DNA from: CAMFLJ01 sp965279255
Lineage (GTDB): Bacteria > Actinomycetota > Acidimicrobiia > Acidimicrobiales > Acidimicrobilacustridaceae
Reading direction: 5' to 3'
Assembly: GCA_965279255.1 (NCBI GenBank)
Contig: OZ257146.1
Span: 2,108,001 to 2,172,000 of the forward strand
DNA: 64,000 nt
In this document: positions 9,804 through 17,998 of the stretch, piece by piece
Layout: each line of letters starts with the position of its first letter
Position numbering within the stretch: position 1 is the first letter of the stretch
Position numbers and translations under genes: made by a program
Notes under the pieces: model-generated
Told to the model about the DNA's origin: nothing
Database searches by the model: none
Seen by the model: the letters and a program-made list of their open reading frames with translations, nothing else

Positions 9804-10426
9804 CGCGGCCGTCGCCCCGCTGGCTGCTCGCCGGCCTCGTCGCCGCCCTGAGCGTGCTCGCGTCCTGCGGCATCCCCGACGACAGCAAGCCCCGCGAGAT
9901 CTCTCGTGAGGCGCTGCCGCCCGAGCTCATCGACCCCGCGTCGACGGACACGTCGGTGCCCAGCGACGCCGCCTCCCGCTTCGTCACCCTCTACCTGGTC
10001 CAGGGCGACGACACGGCGGGCGACGCCCTGGTGGGCGTGCGCCGCGAGGTCGCCGTGCCCACCGACACCGCCGACCTCCCCCGGGCGGTGGCCGAGGCCC
10101 TCATCGCCGCCCGCCCCGACGAGCTCGGTCGGGCCGACCTGGTCAACGCCCTCCCCTCCGACGTGCAGGTGCGCTCGGCCGTGGTCGGCGCCGACGGCGT
10201 GCTCGACCTCGACCTCACCAACCTCGGCAACGTCGAGAGCTCGCTGCAACGCCTCGCGGTGGCCCAACTGGTGTTCACCCTCACCGACCTCTCCGTCCCC
10301 CAGGTCAGCGCGGTGCGGTTCTCGATCGACGGCGAGGAGGTCGCGGTGCCACTCGAGGGAGGCGTCGCCCCCGCCGGCGCACCGGTCAGCCGCGCCGACG
10401 AGCCCCCGTTGCTCTCGCGCCCGTAG
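9800..10426 (+). CDS. GerMN-domain lipoprotein, shortened LpqB
   Basis: 208 aa. The signal peptide ends in lipobox SVLASC (Cys at about 23), so the mature protein is membrane-anchored outside the cell. One GerMN-type domain occupies about residues 45-190. Mycobacterial LpqB, which modulates MtrB, is about 580 aa with a beta-propeller-like C-terminal region that is absent here. The ATGA overlap with mtrB and the gene order support the LpqB role. No frameshift remnant of the missing half is visible; a convergent gene begins 30 bp further on. Confidence 0.78.
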   Translation: MTRPSPRWLLAGLVAALSVLASCGIPDDSKPREISREALPPELIDPASTDTSVPSDAASRFVTLYLVQGDDTAGDALVGVRREVAVPTDTADLPRAVAEALIAARPDELGRADLVNALPSDVQVRSAVVGADGVLDLDLTNLGNVESSLQRLAVAQLVFTLTDLSVPQVSAVRFSIDGEEVAVPLEGGVAPAGAPVSRADEPPLLSRP

Positions 10427-10456
10427 GCCGCATCGACCGTCGCCCGCCGGTCCGGC

Positions 10457-11794
10457 TCAGCCGTGTTCGACGTCGGCGTCGAGGCCCAGGGCCTCGACCA
10501 GAGCCAGCCGCTGCAGCTTCCCGGTGCTGGTGTGGGGCAGCTCGTCGACCACGAACACGTCCTTCGGGCACTTGTAGGCGGCGAGGTGGGCACGGGCGTG
10601 CTCGATGACCTGGCCGGGCGTGGCATCGCCCACGACCGCGGCGCACACCCGCTGGCCCCACCGCTCGTCATCGACACCGAACACCGCGGCCTCCCGCACC
10701 CCGGGGGCCTCGACCAGGACGTGCTCGACCTCGGCCGGGTAGACGTTCACCCCACCGGTGATCACGAGGTCGTCGCGGCGACCCTCCAGGTAGAGGAAGC
10801 CGTCGTCGTCGAGGCGGCCGAGGTCGCCGACGGTGAAGGCGTCCCCGCGCCAGGCCGCGGCCGTGCGCTCGGGATCACGCCAGTACTCGAACCGGGCGTA
10901 GCCGGGGGCGTCGCACCAGATCACGCCGTCGTCGGCGACCGCCAGGCGCCGGTGGGGGCGCGCCCGGCCGACCGTGCCGGGTCGGGCCTCCCAGTCGGCG
11001 CTGGGGCAGGCGGTGAACTGACCTTCGGTGGAGCCGTAGAACTCCCAGACCGAACCGGCGGGGAACGCCTCGATGGCCGCCCGCTTGAGCGGGGGCGGGC
11101 ACGGCGCCCCGGCGTGGGCGAGGAGCCGGAACGACGAGAGGTCGGGCGGGCCCGTCGCCTCGCTCGACGCGAACAGGCGCTGGAGGTGGGCCGGCACCAT
11201 GAACGCGGAGGTGGGCCGGTGCTCGGCGATCGCCGTGGCGGCCAGCGCCGCGTCGAACCTGGTGAGGATGACCAGGGAGCCACCGGCGAGCAGGGTGCCG
11301 CCGCCGAAGCGGATGGGTGCCGAGTGGTGCATCGGCGAGCACACCAGGTGCACGTCGGCGCGCTCGAAGCCCCACAGCTCGGCCTCCTCGGCGGCGAGGG
11401 CGCGGGCGTCGGCCTCACCGAGCACCCCCGACCACACGCCCTTCGGCCGGCCGGTGGTGCCCGACGTGTAGTGCATGGGGCGGGCGAGGGGCACCGGCGC
11501 GAGGTCGACAGGCGGTCCCGTCATCAGCTCGGCCAGCACGGCGTCGTCGACCACCAGGGCGGGCTCGGCGTCGCCGAGCACGAGGTCACGTTCCTCTGCG
11601 AGCAACGCCGGGTTGAGCGGCACCGGCACGACCCCGACCCGCAGTGCGCCGAGCACCGCCGACAACATGGCGCCGCTGCTCGTCGTGACGAACGCGACCC
11701 GCTCCCCCGCCCCGATGCCGCGCGCGGCCAGGGCCCCGGCGACGCGGCGCTGCTGGTCCTCCGAGGCCTCCGCCGTGAGCAGCTCGACGGTCAC
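10457..11794 (-). CDS. AMP-forming acyl-CoA synthetase (compact)
   Basis: 445 aa, shorter than the usual 500-560 because the N-terminal part is compact. P-loop MHYTSGTTGRPKGV, GSTEGQ region, adenylate-binding GDLGRLDDDGFLYLEGRRDD and hinge DDLVITGGVNVYPAEVE are all present, and the C-terminal Lys lies in TSTGKLQR. It activates an organic or fatty acid to its CoA ester. Start GTG 11794 overlaps the acyl-CoA dehydrogenase stop (GTGA), so the two probably act in one degradation route. Substrate unknown. Confidence 0.85.
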   Translation of the reverse strand: MTVELLTAEASEDQQRRVAGALAARGIGAGERVAFVTTSSGAMLSAVLGALRVGVVPVPLNPALLAEERDLVLGDAEPALVVDDAVLAELMTGPPVDLAPVPLARPMHYTSGTTGRPKGVWSGVLGEADARALAAEEAELWGFERADVHLVCSPMHHSAPIRFGGGTLLAGGSLVILTRFDAALAATAIAEHRPTSAFMVPAHLQRLFASSEATGPPDLSSFRLLAHAGAPCPPPLKRAAIEAFPAGSVWEFYGSTEGQFTACPSADWEARPGTVGRARPHRRLAVADDGVIWCDAPGYARFEYWRDPERTAAAWRGDAFTVGDLGRLDDDGFLYLEGRRDDLVITGGVNVYPAEVEHVLVEAPGVREAAVFGVDDERWGQRVCAAVVGDATPGQVIEHARAHLAAYKCPKDVFVVDELPHTSTGKLQRLALVEALGLDADVEHG

Positions 11795-13026
11795 AGGGGC
11801 AGGTCGCCGGTGGCTCGCCGGGTGCTGCCGGTGTCGCGGAAGGCGTCGATGGTGCGCTGGGCGATGCGCATCTGGTGGATCTCGTCGGCGCCGTCGGCGA
11901 AGCGGGCCCACCGGGCCTGCTGGTACATGTGGGCGAGCGGGGTGTCGGTGGAGTAGCCGAGGGCGCCGTGCACCTGGATCGAGCGGTCGATGATGCGGTT
12001 CAGCGAGTTGGCCACGAAGTGCTTGGCCATGCTCACCTCGGCGGTGAAGTCGTCGCCCCGGTCGATCTTGTAGGCGGCGTGCAGCACCATCAGCTTGCAC
12101 TGGTAGAGCTCCATCGCCGAGTCGGCGATCATCCACTGCACGCCCTGCTTCTCGGCCAGCACCGAGCCGTGGGAGAACCGCGCGAGCGACCGCTCGACCA
12201 TCATGTCGAGGGCGATCTCGGCCTGGGCGATCCAGCGCATGCAGTGGGCGAGGCGGGCGGGGCCGAGGCGGTACTGGCCGAGCCGGTGGCCGTTGCCGCG
12301 GCCGCCGAGCAGGTTGGCGGCCGGCACCCGCAGGTCCTCGATCACGATCTCGGAGTGCCCCGTGGCGCCGTGCATCGTCTCGATCTGGCGGACCTCGTTC
12401 CACCCCTCCGACGGCAGGTCGACCAGGAACGCCGTGTTGGCGGCCTGGGGCATGTCGGGGTCGTCCTCGGTGCGGGCGACCAGGATGGCGAAGTCGGCCC
12501 GGTGGGCGTTGGAGATGAACCACTTGTGGCCGTTGAGCACCCACTCCTCGCCGTCCTGCACGCCGTGGGTGCGGATCAGGGTGGGGTCGGAGCCGGCGAC
12601 CTCCGGCTCGGTCATGGCGAAGCACGACCACGCCCGGCCGTCGCAGAGCGGGCGCAGGTAGCGCTCCTTCTGCTCGTCGGTGCCCCAGTGCAGCAGGGTG
12701 TGCATGTTGCCCTCGTCGGGGGCCTGGCAGTTCAGCACCCACGGGCCCAGGCGGGTGCGGGCGGCCTCGGCCTGCACCATGGCCAGCTCGACGTGGCCCA
12801 GGCCCATCCCACCCCACTCGGCGGGCATGTGGGGCAGCCAGAGGCCCTCGGCGACGGCCTGCTTCCGGAGGCCTCCGAGGGCGGCCCGGTAGGCCTGGCG
12901 GTCGGTCTCCTCCAGCCGTTCGTCGGCGATGCGCATCTCGGTGGGGCGGACGACGTCGTCGACGAAGGCGCGGACCCGGCCCCGGAGCTCCTCGAGCTCG
13001 GGGGCGAGGCTGAAGTCGATGCTCAT
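11791..13026 (-). CDS. Acyl-CoA dehydrogenase
   Basis: 411 aa, FAD-dependent alpha,beta-dehydrogenation of acyl-CoA. Family features in order: N-terminal helical domain with MPAEWGGMGL, the FAD-contacting CFAMTEPEVAGSDP, WVLNGHKWFISNAHRADF, the linker RQIETMHGATGHSE, and the C-terminal helical domain with IQVHGALGYSTDTPLAHMY. It resembles the ACAD10/11-like group. Cotranslated with the acyl-CoA ligase. ATG 13026 gives the family-typical N-terminus; the frame stays open far upstream only as a shadow of the phosphofructokinase gene. Confidence 0.9.
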   Translation of the reverse strand: MSIDFSLAPELEELRGRVRAFVDDVVRPTEMRIADERLEETDRQAYRAALGGLRKQAVAEGLWLPHMPAEWGGMGLGHVELAMVQAEAARTRLGPWVLNCQAPDEGNMHTLLHWGTDEQKERYLRPLCDGRAWSCFAMTEPEVAGSDPTLIRTHGVQDGEEWVLNGHKWFISNAHRADFAILVARTEDDPDMPQAANTAFLVDLPSEGWNEVRQIETMHGATGHSEIVIEDLRVPAANLLGGRGNGHRLGQYRLGPARLAHCMRWIAQAEIALDMMVERSLARFSHGSVLAEKQGVQWMIADSAMELYQCKLMVLHAAYKIDRGDDFTAEVSMAKHFVANSLNRIIDRSIQVHGALGYSTDTPLAHMYQQARWARFADGADEIHQMRIAQRTIDAFRDTGSTRRATGDLPL

Positions 13027-13056
13027 GGCCAGGAGTCTGGCACCCCTCCCCTGCCG

Positions 13057-13106
13057 GAAACGGTGCGCTCTCGGCACGCCGGAGCGTGGGCTCTGGGCAC
13101 CGTTTC
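13057..13106 (-). terminator. Two-tier hairpin after phosphofructokinase
   Basis: Outer 10-bp arms GAAACGGTGC (13057-13066) and GCACCGTTTC (13097-13106) enclose an inner CACGC/GCGTG stem (13075-13079, 13084-13088). The inner core GCACGCCGGAGCGTG is 13/15 identical to the cores at 37928-37942 and 37991-38005. Confidence 0.72.
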
Positions 13107-13121
13107 GGGAGAGTGGACGGC

Positions 13122-14159
13122 TCAGCCGGCGAAGAAGACCTCGGCCACGCCGTGGTAGAGCGCGGGGTCGACGGTCTTGAGCACGCCGACGGCCTCGCTC
13201 AGCGGGACCCGCACGATCTCGCCGGCCTGGAGGGCGACCATCTGGCCGAAGGCGCCGTCGTGGACCGCGTCGATGGCGGCGATGCCGAAGCGGGTGGCGA
13301 GGATGCGGTCGAACGCCGTGGGGGTGCCGCCCCGCTGGACGTGGCCGAGGACGGTCTGGCGCGTCTCGTAGCCGGTGCGGGCCTCGATGGCCTCGGCCAG
13401 GAGGGTCCCGATGCCGCCCAGGCGGGCGTGGCCGAACTGGTCGATCTCGCCCGACACGAGCTCGATGGTGCCCTCCTTGGGCACCGCGCCCTCGGCGGCC
13501 ACCACGATCGACGCCTGACGGCCGAGCTCGTCGTGGCGGTGCCGGAGGGTGGCGCACACCTCGTCGATGTCGAAGGGCTCCTCGGGGATGAGGACGTTGG
13601 CCGCGCCGCCGGCGATGCCCGCCCAGGTGGCGATGTGGCCCGCATGGCGGCCCATGACCTCGACGACCATGACCCGGTTGTGCGATTCGGCCGTCGTGTG
13701 GAGTCGGTCGATGGCGTCGACGGCGATCTGCACGGCGGTGTCGAAGCCGAAGGTGAGCTCGGTGCCCGACAGGTCGTTGTCGATGGTCTTGGGCACGCCC
13801 ACCACGTTCACGCCGAGCTCGTGCAGCTTGGCGGCCACGCCGAGGGTGTCCTCGCCTCCGATGGCGACGAGGGCGTCGATGCCGAGGCGCTCGAGGCTGG
13901 CCTTGCACGCGTCGACCCCGCCGTCGATCTTGAAGGGGTTCGTGCGGGACGAGCCGAGGATCGTGCCGCCACGGGAGAGGATCCCCCGGGTGGCGTTCAC
14001 GTCGAGCGGGACGGTGTCGCCCTCGATGACCCCTCGCCAGCCGTCGCGGAACCCGAGGATGTCGTCGCCGTGCTCCCGCTCGGCCTTGCGGACGACGGCC
14101 CGGATCACTGCATTCAGCCCGGGGCAGTCGCCCCCGCCGGTCAGCATGGCTACGCGCAT
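13122..14159 (-). CDS. pfp: 6-phosphofructokinase, group III, predicted PPi-dependent
   Basis: 345 aa. Phosphorylates fructose 6-phosphate. The nucleotide site begins LTGGGDCPGLNAVIR. GGEDTLG places Asp at position 104 and PKTIDNDLSG places Lys at 124. In this family Gly104 marks ATP users, while Asp104 with Lys124 marks pyrophosphate users such as the Amycolatopsis methanolica enzyme (knowledge of the family). The enzyme is therefore predicted to be PPi-dependent and reversible. Effector and sugar sites MGRHAGHIA and VQRGGTPTAFDR are intact. A -10-like TAGGGT and GAGGTG ribosome site precede the ATG. Divergent from glpK. Confidence 0.88.
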   Translation of the reverse strand: MRVAMLTGGGDCPGLNAVIRAVVRKAEREHGDDILGFRDGWRGVIEGDTVPLDVNATRGILSRGGTILGSSRTNPFKIDGGVDACKASLERLGIDALVAIGGEDTLGVAAKLHELGVNVVGVPKTIDNDLSGTELTFGFDTAVQIAVDAIDRLHTTAESHNRVMVVEVMGRHAGHIATWAGIAGGAANVLIPEEPFDIDEVCATLRHRHDELGRQASIVVAAEGAVPKEGTIELVSGEIDQFGHARLGGIGTLLAEAIEARTGYETRQTVLGHVQRGGTPTAFDRILATRFGIAAIDAVHDGAFGQMVALQAGEIVRVPLSEAVGVLKTVDPALYHGVAEVFFAG

Positions 14160-14262
14160 CTCTGCACCTCGTGAACGGTCGTGGGTGGAACCCGAGCCAC
14201 CCTAGCGAGCGGCCCGGCGCCTGCTCGCCGGACCGTCCGCGAACTCTCGGTGAACGGCTGCC

Positions 14263-14268
14263 TAGGCT
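14263..14268 (+). promoter_or_regulatory. -10 box TAGGCT before glpK
   Basis: TAGGCT ends 9 nt before the ATG at 14278. No Shine-Dalgarno is visible, so the transcript is probably leaderless or nearly so. Confidence 0.5.
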
Positions 14269-14277
14269 CACGCGTCC

Positions 14278-15780
14278 ATGGCCGTCGTGATCGCCATCGA
14301 TGCCGGCACCACCGGGGTGCGGGCCATCGCCTTCGACCAACAGGGCCTGCCCACCGCGTCCGCCTACCGCGAGTTCCCGCAGCACTTCCCGAGACCGGGC
14401 TGGGTCGAGCACGACGCCGACCAGATCTGGGACGCCGTGGTCGACGTGCTGGGCGAGGTCGGGGCGGCCGTGCGTGACAGCGGCGAGACGATCGCCGCGC
14501 TGGGCATCACCGACCAGCGCGAGACGGTCGTGGCGTGGGACCGCCACACCGGCCGCCCGCTGCACCGGGCGATCGTGTGGCAGGACCGGCGCACCGCGGC
14601 CCGCTGCGACCAGCTCCGCGAGGCCGGCCACCTGGCGCTGGTCCGCTCGACCACCGGCCTCGTGCTCGACCCCTACTTCTCGGGCACGAAGCTCGAGTGG
14701 CTCTTCACCGAGGGAGGCGTGCGACCCGGGCCCCAGGTCGCCGTCGGCACCATCGACACCTGGCTGATCTGGAAGCTCACCGGCGGGACGGTCCACGCGA
14801 CCGATGCGACCAACGCCAGCCGCACCATGCTCTTCGACATCCGCCGTGGCGGCTGGTCACCGGAGCTGTGCGAGCTGTTCGGCGTGCCCCTCGAGGTGCT
14901 GCCGTCGGTCGTGCCGTCGAGCGGTCGCCTGGCGGTCACCTCGGACACGTCGCCCCTCGGCGCCGGCGTGCCCATCAGCGGGGTGGCCGGCGATCAGCAG
15001 GCCTCGCTCTTCGGCCAGGCCTGCTTCGCCCCCGGCACGGCCAAGAACACCTACGGCACGGGCAGCTTCGTGCTGGTCAACGTGGGCCCGACCTGCCCTG
15101 AGCCGGTCGACGGCCTGCTCACCACCGTGGCCTGGTCGCTGCCCGGTGCCGACGGCGAGCCCGAGCTCACCTACGCCTACGAGGGCGCGATCTTCGTCAC
15201 CGGTGCCGCCGTGCAGTGGCTGCGCGACGGCCTCGGGGTCATCGAGCGCTCGGCCGACGTCGACGCCCTCGCGGCCTCTGTGCCCGACAGCGACGGCGTG
15301 GTCGTGGTGCCCGCCTTCACCGGCCTGGGCAGCCCCTGGTGGGACCCCTATGCCCGGGGCGCCATCCTCGGCATCACCCGGGGCACCACCCGCGCCCACA
15401 TCGCCCGGGCGACCCTCGAGGCCATGGCGTTCCAGACCCGCGACGTCGTGGCCTGCATGGAGCGCGCCGCCGGCCGCCCGGTCGTCGCCCTGCGGGCCGA
15501 CGGCGGCGCCGCCACCGACCTGGTGCTCCAGCTCCAGGCCGACCAGCTGGGCATCCCGGTCTCCCGACCGGTCGTCGTCGACACCACCGCGCTGGGCGCG
15601 GCCTACCTGGCGGGCCTGGCCGAGGGCGTCTGGGGCTCGCTCGACGACATCACGGCCAACTGGGCCCTCGACACCGAGCTGGTGCCGGGGCCCGGGCGGG
15701 CCACGGCCGACGAGGCCCACGCTCGCTGGTCCCGCGGCGTCGAGCGCTCGCGGGACTGGGCCGACACCGACCCCGCCTGA
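14278..15780 (+). CDS. glpK: Glycerol kinase
   Basis: 500 aa, the standard length. FGGY kinase that makes sn-glycerol 3-phosphate from glycerol and ATP. Features: IDAGTTGVRAIAFD phosphate loop, IVWQDRR, the glycerol-binding DPYFSGTKLEWL, GTIDTWLIWKLTGG, GVAGDQQASLFGQ and ALRADGGAATD. All GlpK hallmarks are canonical, unlike the second FGGY kinase at 50.1 kb. It stands alone, ends at a strong convergent hairpin, and would feed the glpD product line at 46.5 kb. Confidence 0.93.
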   Translation: MAVVIAIDAGTTGVRAIAFDQQGLPTASAYREFPQHFPRPGWVEHDADQIWDAVVDVLGEVGAAVRDSGETIAALGITDQRETVVAWDRHTGRPLHRAIVWQDRRTAARCDQLREAGHLALVRSTTGLVLDPYFSGTKLEWLFTEGGVRPGPQVAVGTIDTWLIWKLTGGTVHATDATNASRTMLFDIRRGGWSPELCELFGVPLEVLPSVVPSSGRLAVTSDTSPLGAGVPISGVAGDQQASLFGQACFAPGTAKNTYGTGSFVLVNVGPTCPEPVDGLLTTVAWSLPGADGEPELTYAYEGAIFVTGAAVQWLRDGLGVIERSADVDALAASVPDSDGVVVVPAFTGLGSPWWDPYARGAILGITRGTTRAHIARATLEAMAFQTRDVVACMERAAGRPVVALRADGGAATDLVLQLQADQLGIPVSRPVVVDTTALGAAYLAGLAEGVWGSLDDITANWALDTELVPGPGRATADEAHARWSRGVERSRDWADTDPA

Positions 15781-15877
15781 CCGGACCCTCCCCTCTCGCC
15801 GTTGTTCTGGTGGAGGTCGCGCGTGACCGGCGACGCGGGATCACCAAGTCGGGACGGACCAGACCCCGGACGCGAAA

Positions 15878-15910
15878 CCGCCGGTGGCCGGACAAGCCGG
15901 CCACCGGCGG
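15878..15910. terminator. Bidirectional terminator hairpin
   Basis: Perfect 14-bp arms CCGCCGGTGGCCGG / CCGGCCACCGGCGG with a 5-nt loop between the convergent glpK and ACT genes. The rest of the gap between the two genes shows nothing else. Confidence 0.8.
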
Positions 15911-15969
15911 GACAGAGCTGGAACCGGAGGGGGGACCGGGACGCTCCGTCGGGGGGATCCGCCGCGGAT

Positions 15970-16665
15970 CTAGCGGGTCATCGAGGGGTGGGCCATGCGG
16001 GATGCGATCGCTCTCAGTTCGCGAAACCGGGTGTCGACGATGCGGGCCAACGCCGCCGCCTGCCTCCGTTCCCGGGCCCGGAAGGCCGTTCCGTTACGCC
16101 CCAGCACGAGCGCCAGGCCCGCCGAGGGAAGCGGGGCCCACGCCACGTCGGCGGGCCCGTGATCGCCGTCGGCCACCCGGGCCGAGCTCTGGCTTCCGGC
16201 CACGAAGGCCACGATCCAGCCCGCCGCCGGGGCCTCGGCCTCGCCGTCGGAGACGACGATCTGACCGGACTCGAGGTCGACCACCGCACCCCAGGCCGCA
16301 CCGACCGTGCGCACGGCGTGCGAGCAGAGCTCCTCGATGGCGGACTCGGGGGTGGGGGCACCCACGAGCACCGCAGCGGTCTCGAGGGCGTCGAGGCGGG
16401 GATCGTGGAGGGCATCGACCGCCAGGCGGATGTCCTCGACGTCGACGCCGTCGACCTGATGGATCTCGTTCACGAGGAGATCGACCAGGTCGGCACCGTC
16501 GTTGGGCAGCTCGACCACGAGCTCGTCGATCGCCCGACCGGCACCCCGCTCGAGGATGTCGATGCCGGTGAGGTCACCACCGACCGCCCCGATCCGGCTC
16601 GCCAGGGCCCCGAGAGCACCCGGACGATCCGGCATCCAGACCCGGAGGATGTAGGTGGTCTTCAT
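15970..16665 (-). CDS. ACT-domain protein with GAF-like C-terminal half
   Basis: 231 aa. Residues about 1-75 form an ACT fold (YILRVWMPDRPGALGALASR, then DLTGIDILERG), a small-molecule, usually amino-acid, sensing domain. The C-terminal 130 residues look like a degenerate GAF-like alpha/beta domain ending in an Arg-rich helix. No catalytic domain is attached, so a regulatory or sensor role is likely. The ligand is unknown. The ATG at 16665 is preceded by TACGGT at 7 nt; a GTG 3 codons upstream overlaps that box. Confidence 0.7.
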   Translation of the reverse strand: MKTTYILRVWMPDRPGALGALASRIGAVGGDLTGIDILERGAGRAIDELVVELPNDGADLVDLLVNEIHQVDGVDVEDIRLAVDALHDPRLDALETAAVLVGAPTPESAIEELCSHAVRTVGAAWGAVVDLESGQIVVSDGEAEAPAAGWIVAFVAGSQSSARVADGDHGPADVAWAPLPSAGLALVLGRNGTAFRARERRQAAALARIVDTRFRELRAIASRMAHPSMTR

Positions 16666-16672
16666 GGCTGGC

Positions 16673-16678
16673 ACCGTA
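16673..16678 (-). promoter_or_regulatory. -10 box TACGGT, leaderless start
   Basis: TACGGT with a 7-nt gap to the ATG at 16665 on the minus strand. No ribosome binding site. Confidence 0.5.
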
Positions 16679-16737
16679 CGGACCGACCGTGAACACGGTG
16701 TTTCGCCCCGGCGACCTCCCCGCGAACCCTCGTCAAC

Positions 16738-16751
16738 CCCCTGGTCAGGGG
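16738..16751 (-). terminator. Weak hairpin after aminotransferase
   Basis: CCCCTG / CAGGGG inverted repeat with a very small loop, 22 bp past the aminotransferase stop. Weak; listed because it is the only symmetry in this gap. Confidence 0.3.
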
Positions 16752-16773
16752 ACCGACGGGGTGGTGAGGCGGC

Positions 16774-17952
16774 TCAGGACTCGAGGCGGGTGAGGGCCCG
16801 GCGCAGGTTGCGCACGGCCTGCAGGGTGCGCTGCTCGTTCTCGATGAGCGCGAACCGCACGTGGCGGTCGCCGCCGGGGCCGAAGCCCACACCGGGCGAG
16901 ACGGCCACGTGGGCCTCCTTCACCAGCATCGACGCGAACTCGACGGAGCCCATGTCGGAGTAGGCCTCGGGGATCGGGGCCCAGGTGAACATCGTGCCCT
17001 TCGGGGGCTCGACCTCCCAGCCGATGCGGTGGAGGCCGTCGCAGAGCGTGTCGCGCCGGCTCTGGTAGATCTCGTTGACCTCCTTGGGGAAGTCGTAGGC
17101 CTCGTTCAGCGTGACGGTGGCGGCGATCTGGATCGGCTGGAACGTGCCGTAGTCGAGGTAGCTCTTGAGCTTGGCCAGCGCGGCGATGACCTCGGCGTTG
17201 CCCAGCATGAACGCCACCCGCCAGCCGGCCATCGAGAACGACTTGGTCATCGAGTACAGCTCGACGGCGACCTCCTTGGCCCCCTCGGCCTGGAGGATGG
17301 ACGGCGGCCGGTAGCCGTCGAAGCCGAGGTCGGCGTAGGCGTTGTCGTGGACGATGACGACCTCGCGCTCACGGGCGAAGTCGACGACCTTCTGCATGAA
17401 GTCGATGTCGACGCACGTGGTGGTGGGGTTGTGCGGGAACGACATCACGATCACGCGGGGCTTGGGCCAGGAGTACTCCCACGCCTCACGCAGGTTCTCG
17501 AAGAAGTCGACCCCGGTGCCGAGGGGCACCTCGCGGATGTCGGCGCCGGCGAACAACGGGCCGTAGATGTGGATCGGGTACGACGGCGACGGCACCAGCG
17601 CGGCGTCGCCGGGCTGGAGCAGGGTCCACATCAGGTGGGAGAACCCCTCCTTGGCCCCGATGGTGTTGATGACCTCGGTGTCGGGGTCGAGGGTGACGTC
17701 GAAGCGCCGCTGGTAGTAGTCGGCGATCGCCTGGCGCAGCTTGGGGATGCCCCGGCTGGCCGAGTAGCGGTGGTTGCGCGTGTTGTGGGCCGCCTCGGAC
17801 AGCTTCTCGACTGCGATGTCGGGTGAGGGGAGGTCGGGGTTGCCGAACCCCAGGTCGATGACGTCGGCCCCGCTCCGGCGGGCTTCGACCTTCAGCGAGT
17901 CGATGATCGTGAAGACGTAGGGCGGCAACGACGTGATCCGGCGGAACTCCAT
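16774..17952 (-). CDS. Aminotransferase class I/II, AlaC-like
   Basis: 392 aa PLP enzyme. The fold-type I signature YSMTKSFSMAGWRVAFMLG contains the Schiff-base Lys. IDLGFGNPDLPSP at the N-terminus, SFPHNPTTTCVD for the PLP ring Asn and the late Arg in DRHVRFALIENE for substrate carboxylate all match the AlaC (glutamate-pyruvate aminotransferase) subfamily, which makes alanine. The ATG at 17952 follows TACCCT by 6 nt and lacks a ribosome site. Confidence 0.85.
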   Translation of the reverse strand: MEFRRITSLPPYVFTIIDSLKVEARRSGADVIDLGFGNPDLPSPDIAVEKLSEAAHNTRNHRYSASRGIPKLRQAIADYYQRRFDVTLDPDTEVINTIGAKEGFSHLMWTLLQPGDAALVPSPSYPIHIYGPLFAGADIREVPLGTGVDFFENLREAWEYSWPKPRVIVMSFPHNPTTTCVDIDFMQKVVDFAREREVVIVHDNAYADLGFDGYRPPSILQAEGAKEVAVELYSMTKSFSMAGWRVAFMLGNAEVIAALAKLKSYLDYGTFQPIQIAATVTLNEAYDFPKEVNEIYQSRRDTLCDGLHRIGWEVEPPKGTMFTWAPIPEAYSDMGSVEFASMLVKEAHVAVSPGVGFGPGGDRHVRFALIENEQRTLQAVRNLRRALTRLES

Positions 17953-17958
17953 GGTGCG

Positions 17959-17964
17959 AGGGTA
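17959..17964 (-). promoter_or_regulatory. -10 box TACCCT, leaderless start
   Basis: TACCCT with a 6-nt gap to the ATG at 17952. Confidence 0.5.
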
Positions 17965-17998
17965 TCGGCTGGCGTCGGTGGCCTCCGAACGCCTTTGC

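Noticed and set aside
11875..13158. Plus-strand frame opposite acyl-CoA dehydrogenase
   Set aside because: Antisense shadow; His/Gly/Val-rich with no family resemblance.
13027..14796. Long upstream extension of the acyl-CoA dehydrogenase frame (about 590 codons)
   Set aside because: It runs through the phosphofructokinase gene in another frame, is Arg/His/Pro-rich and matches no family. High GC keeps shadow frames open.
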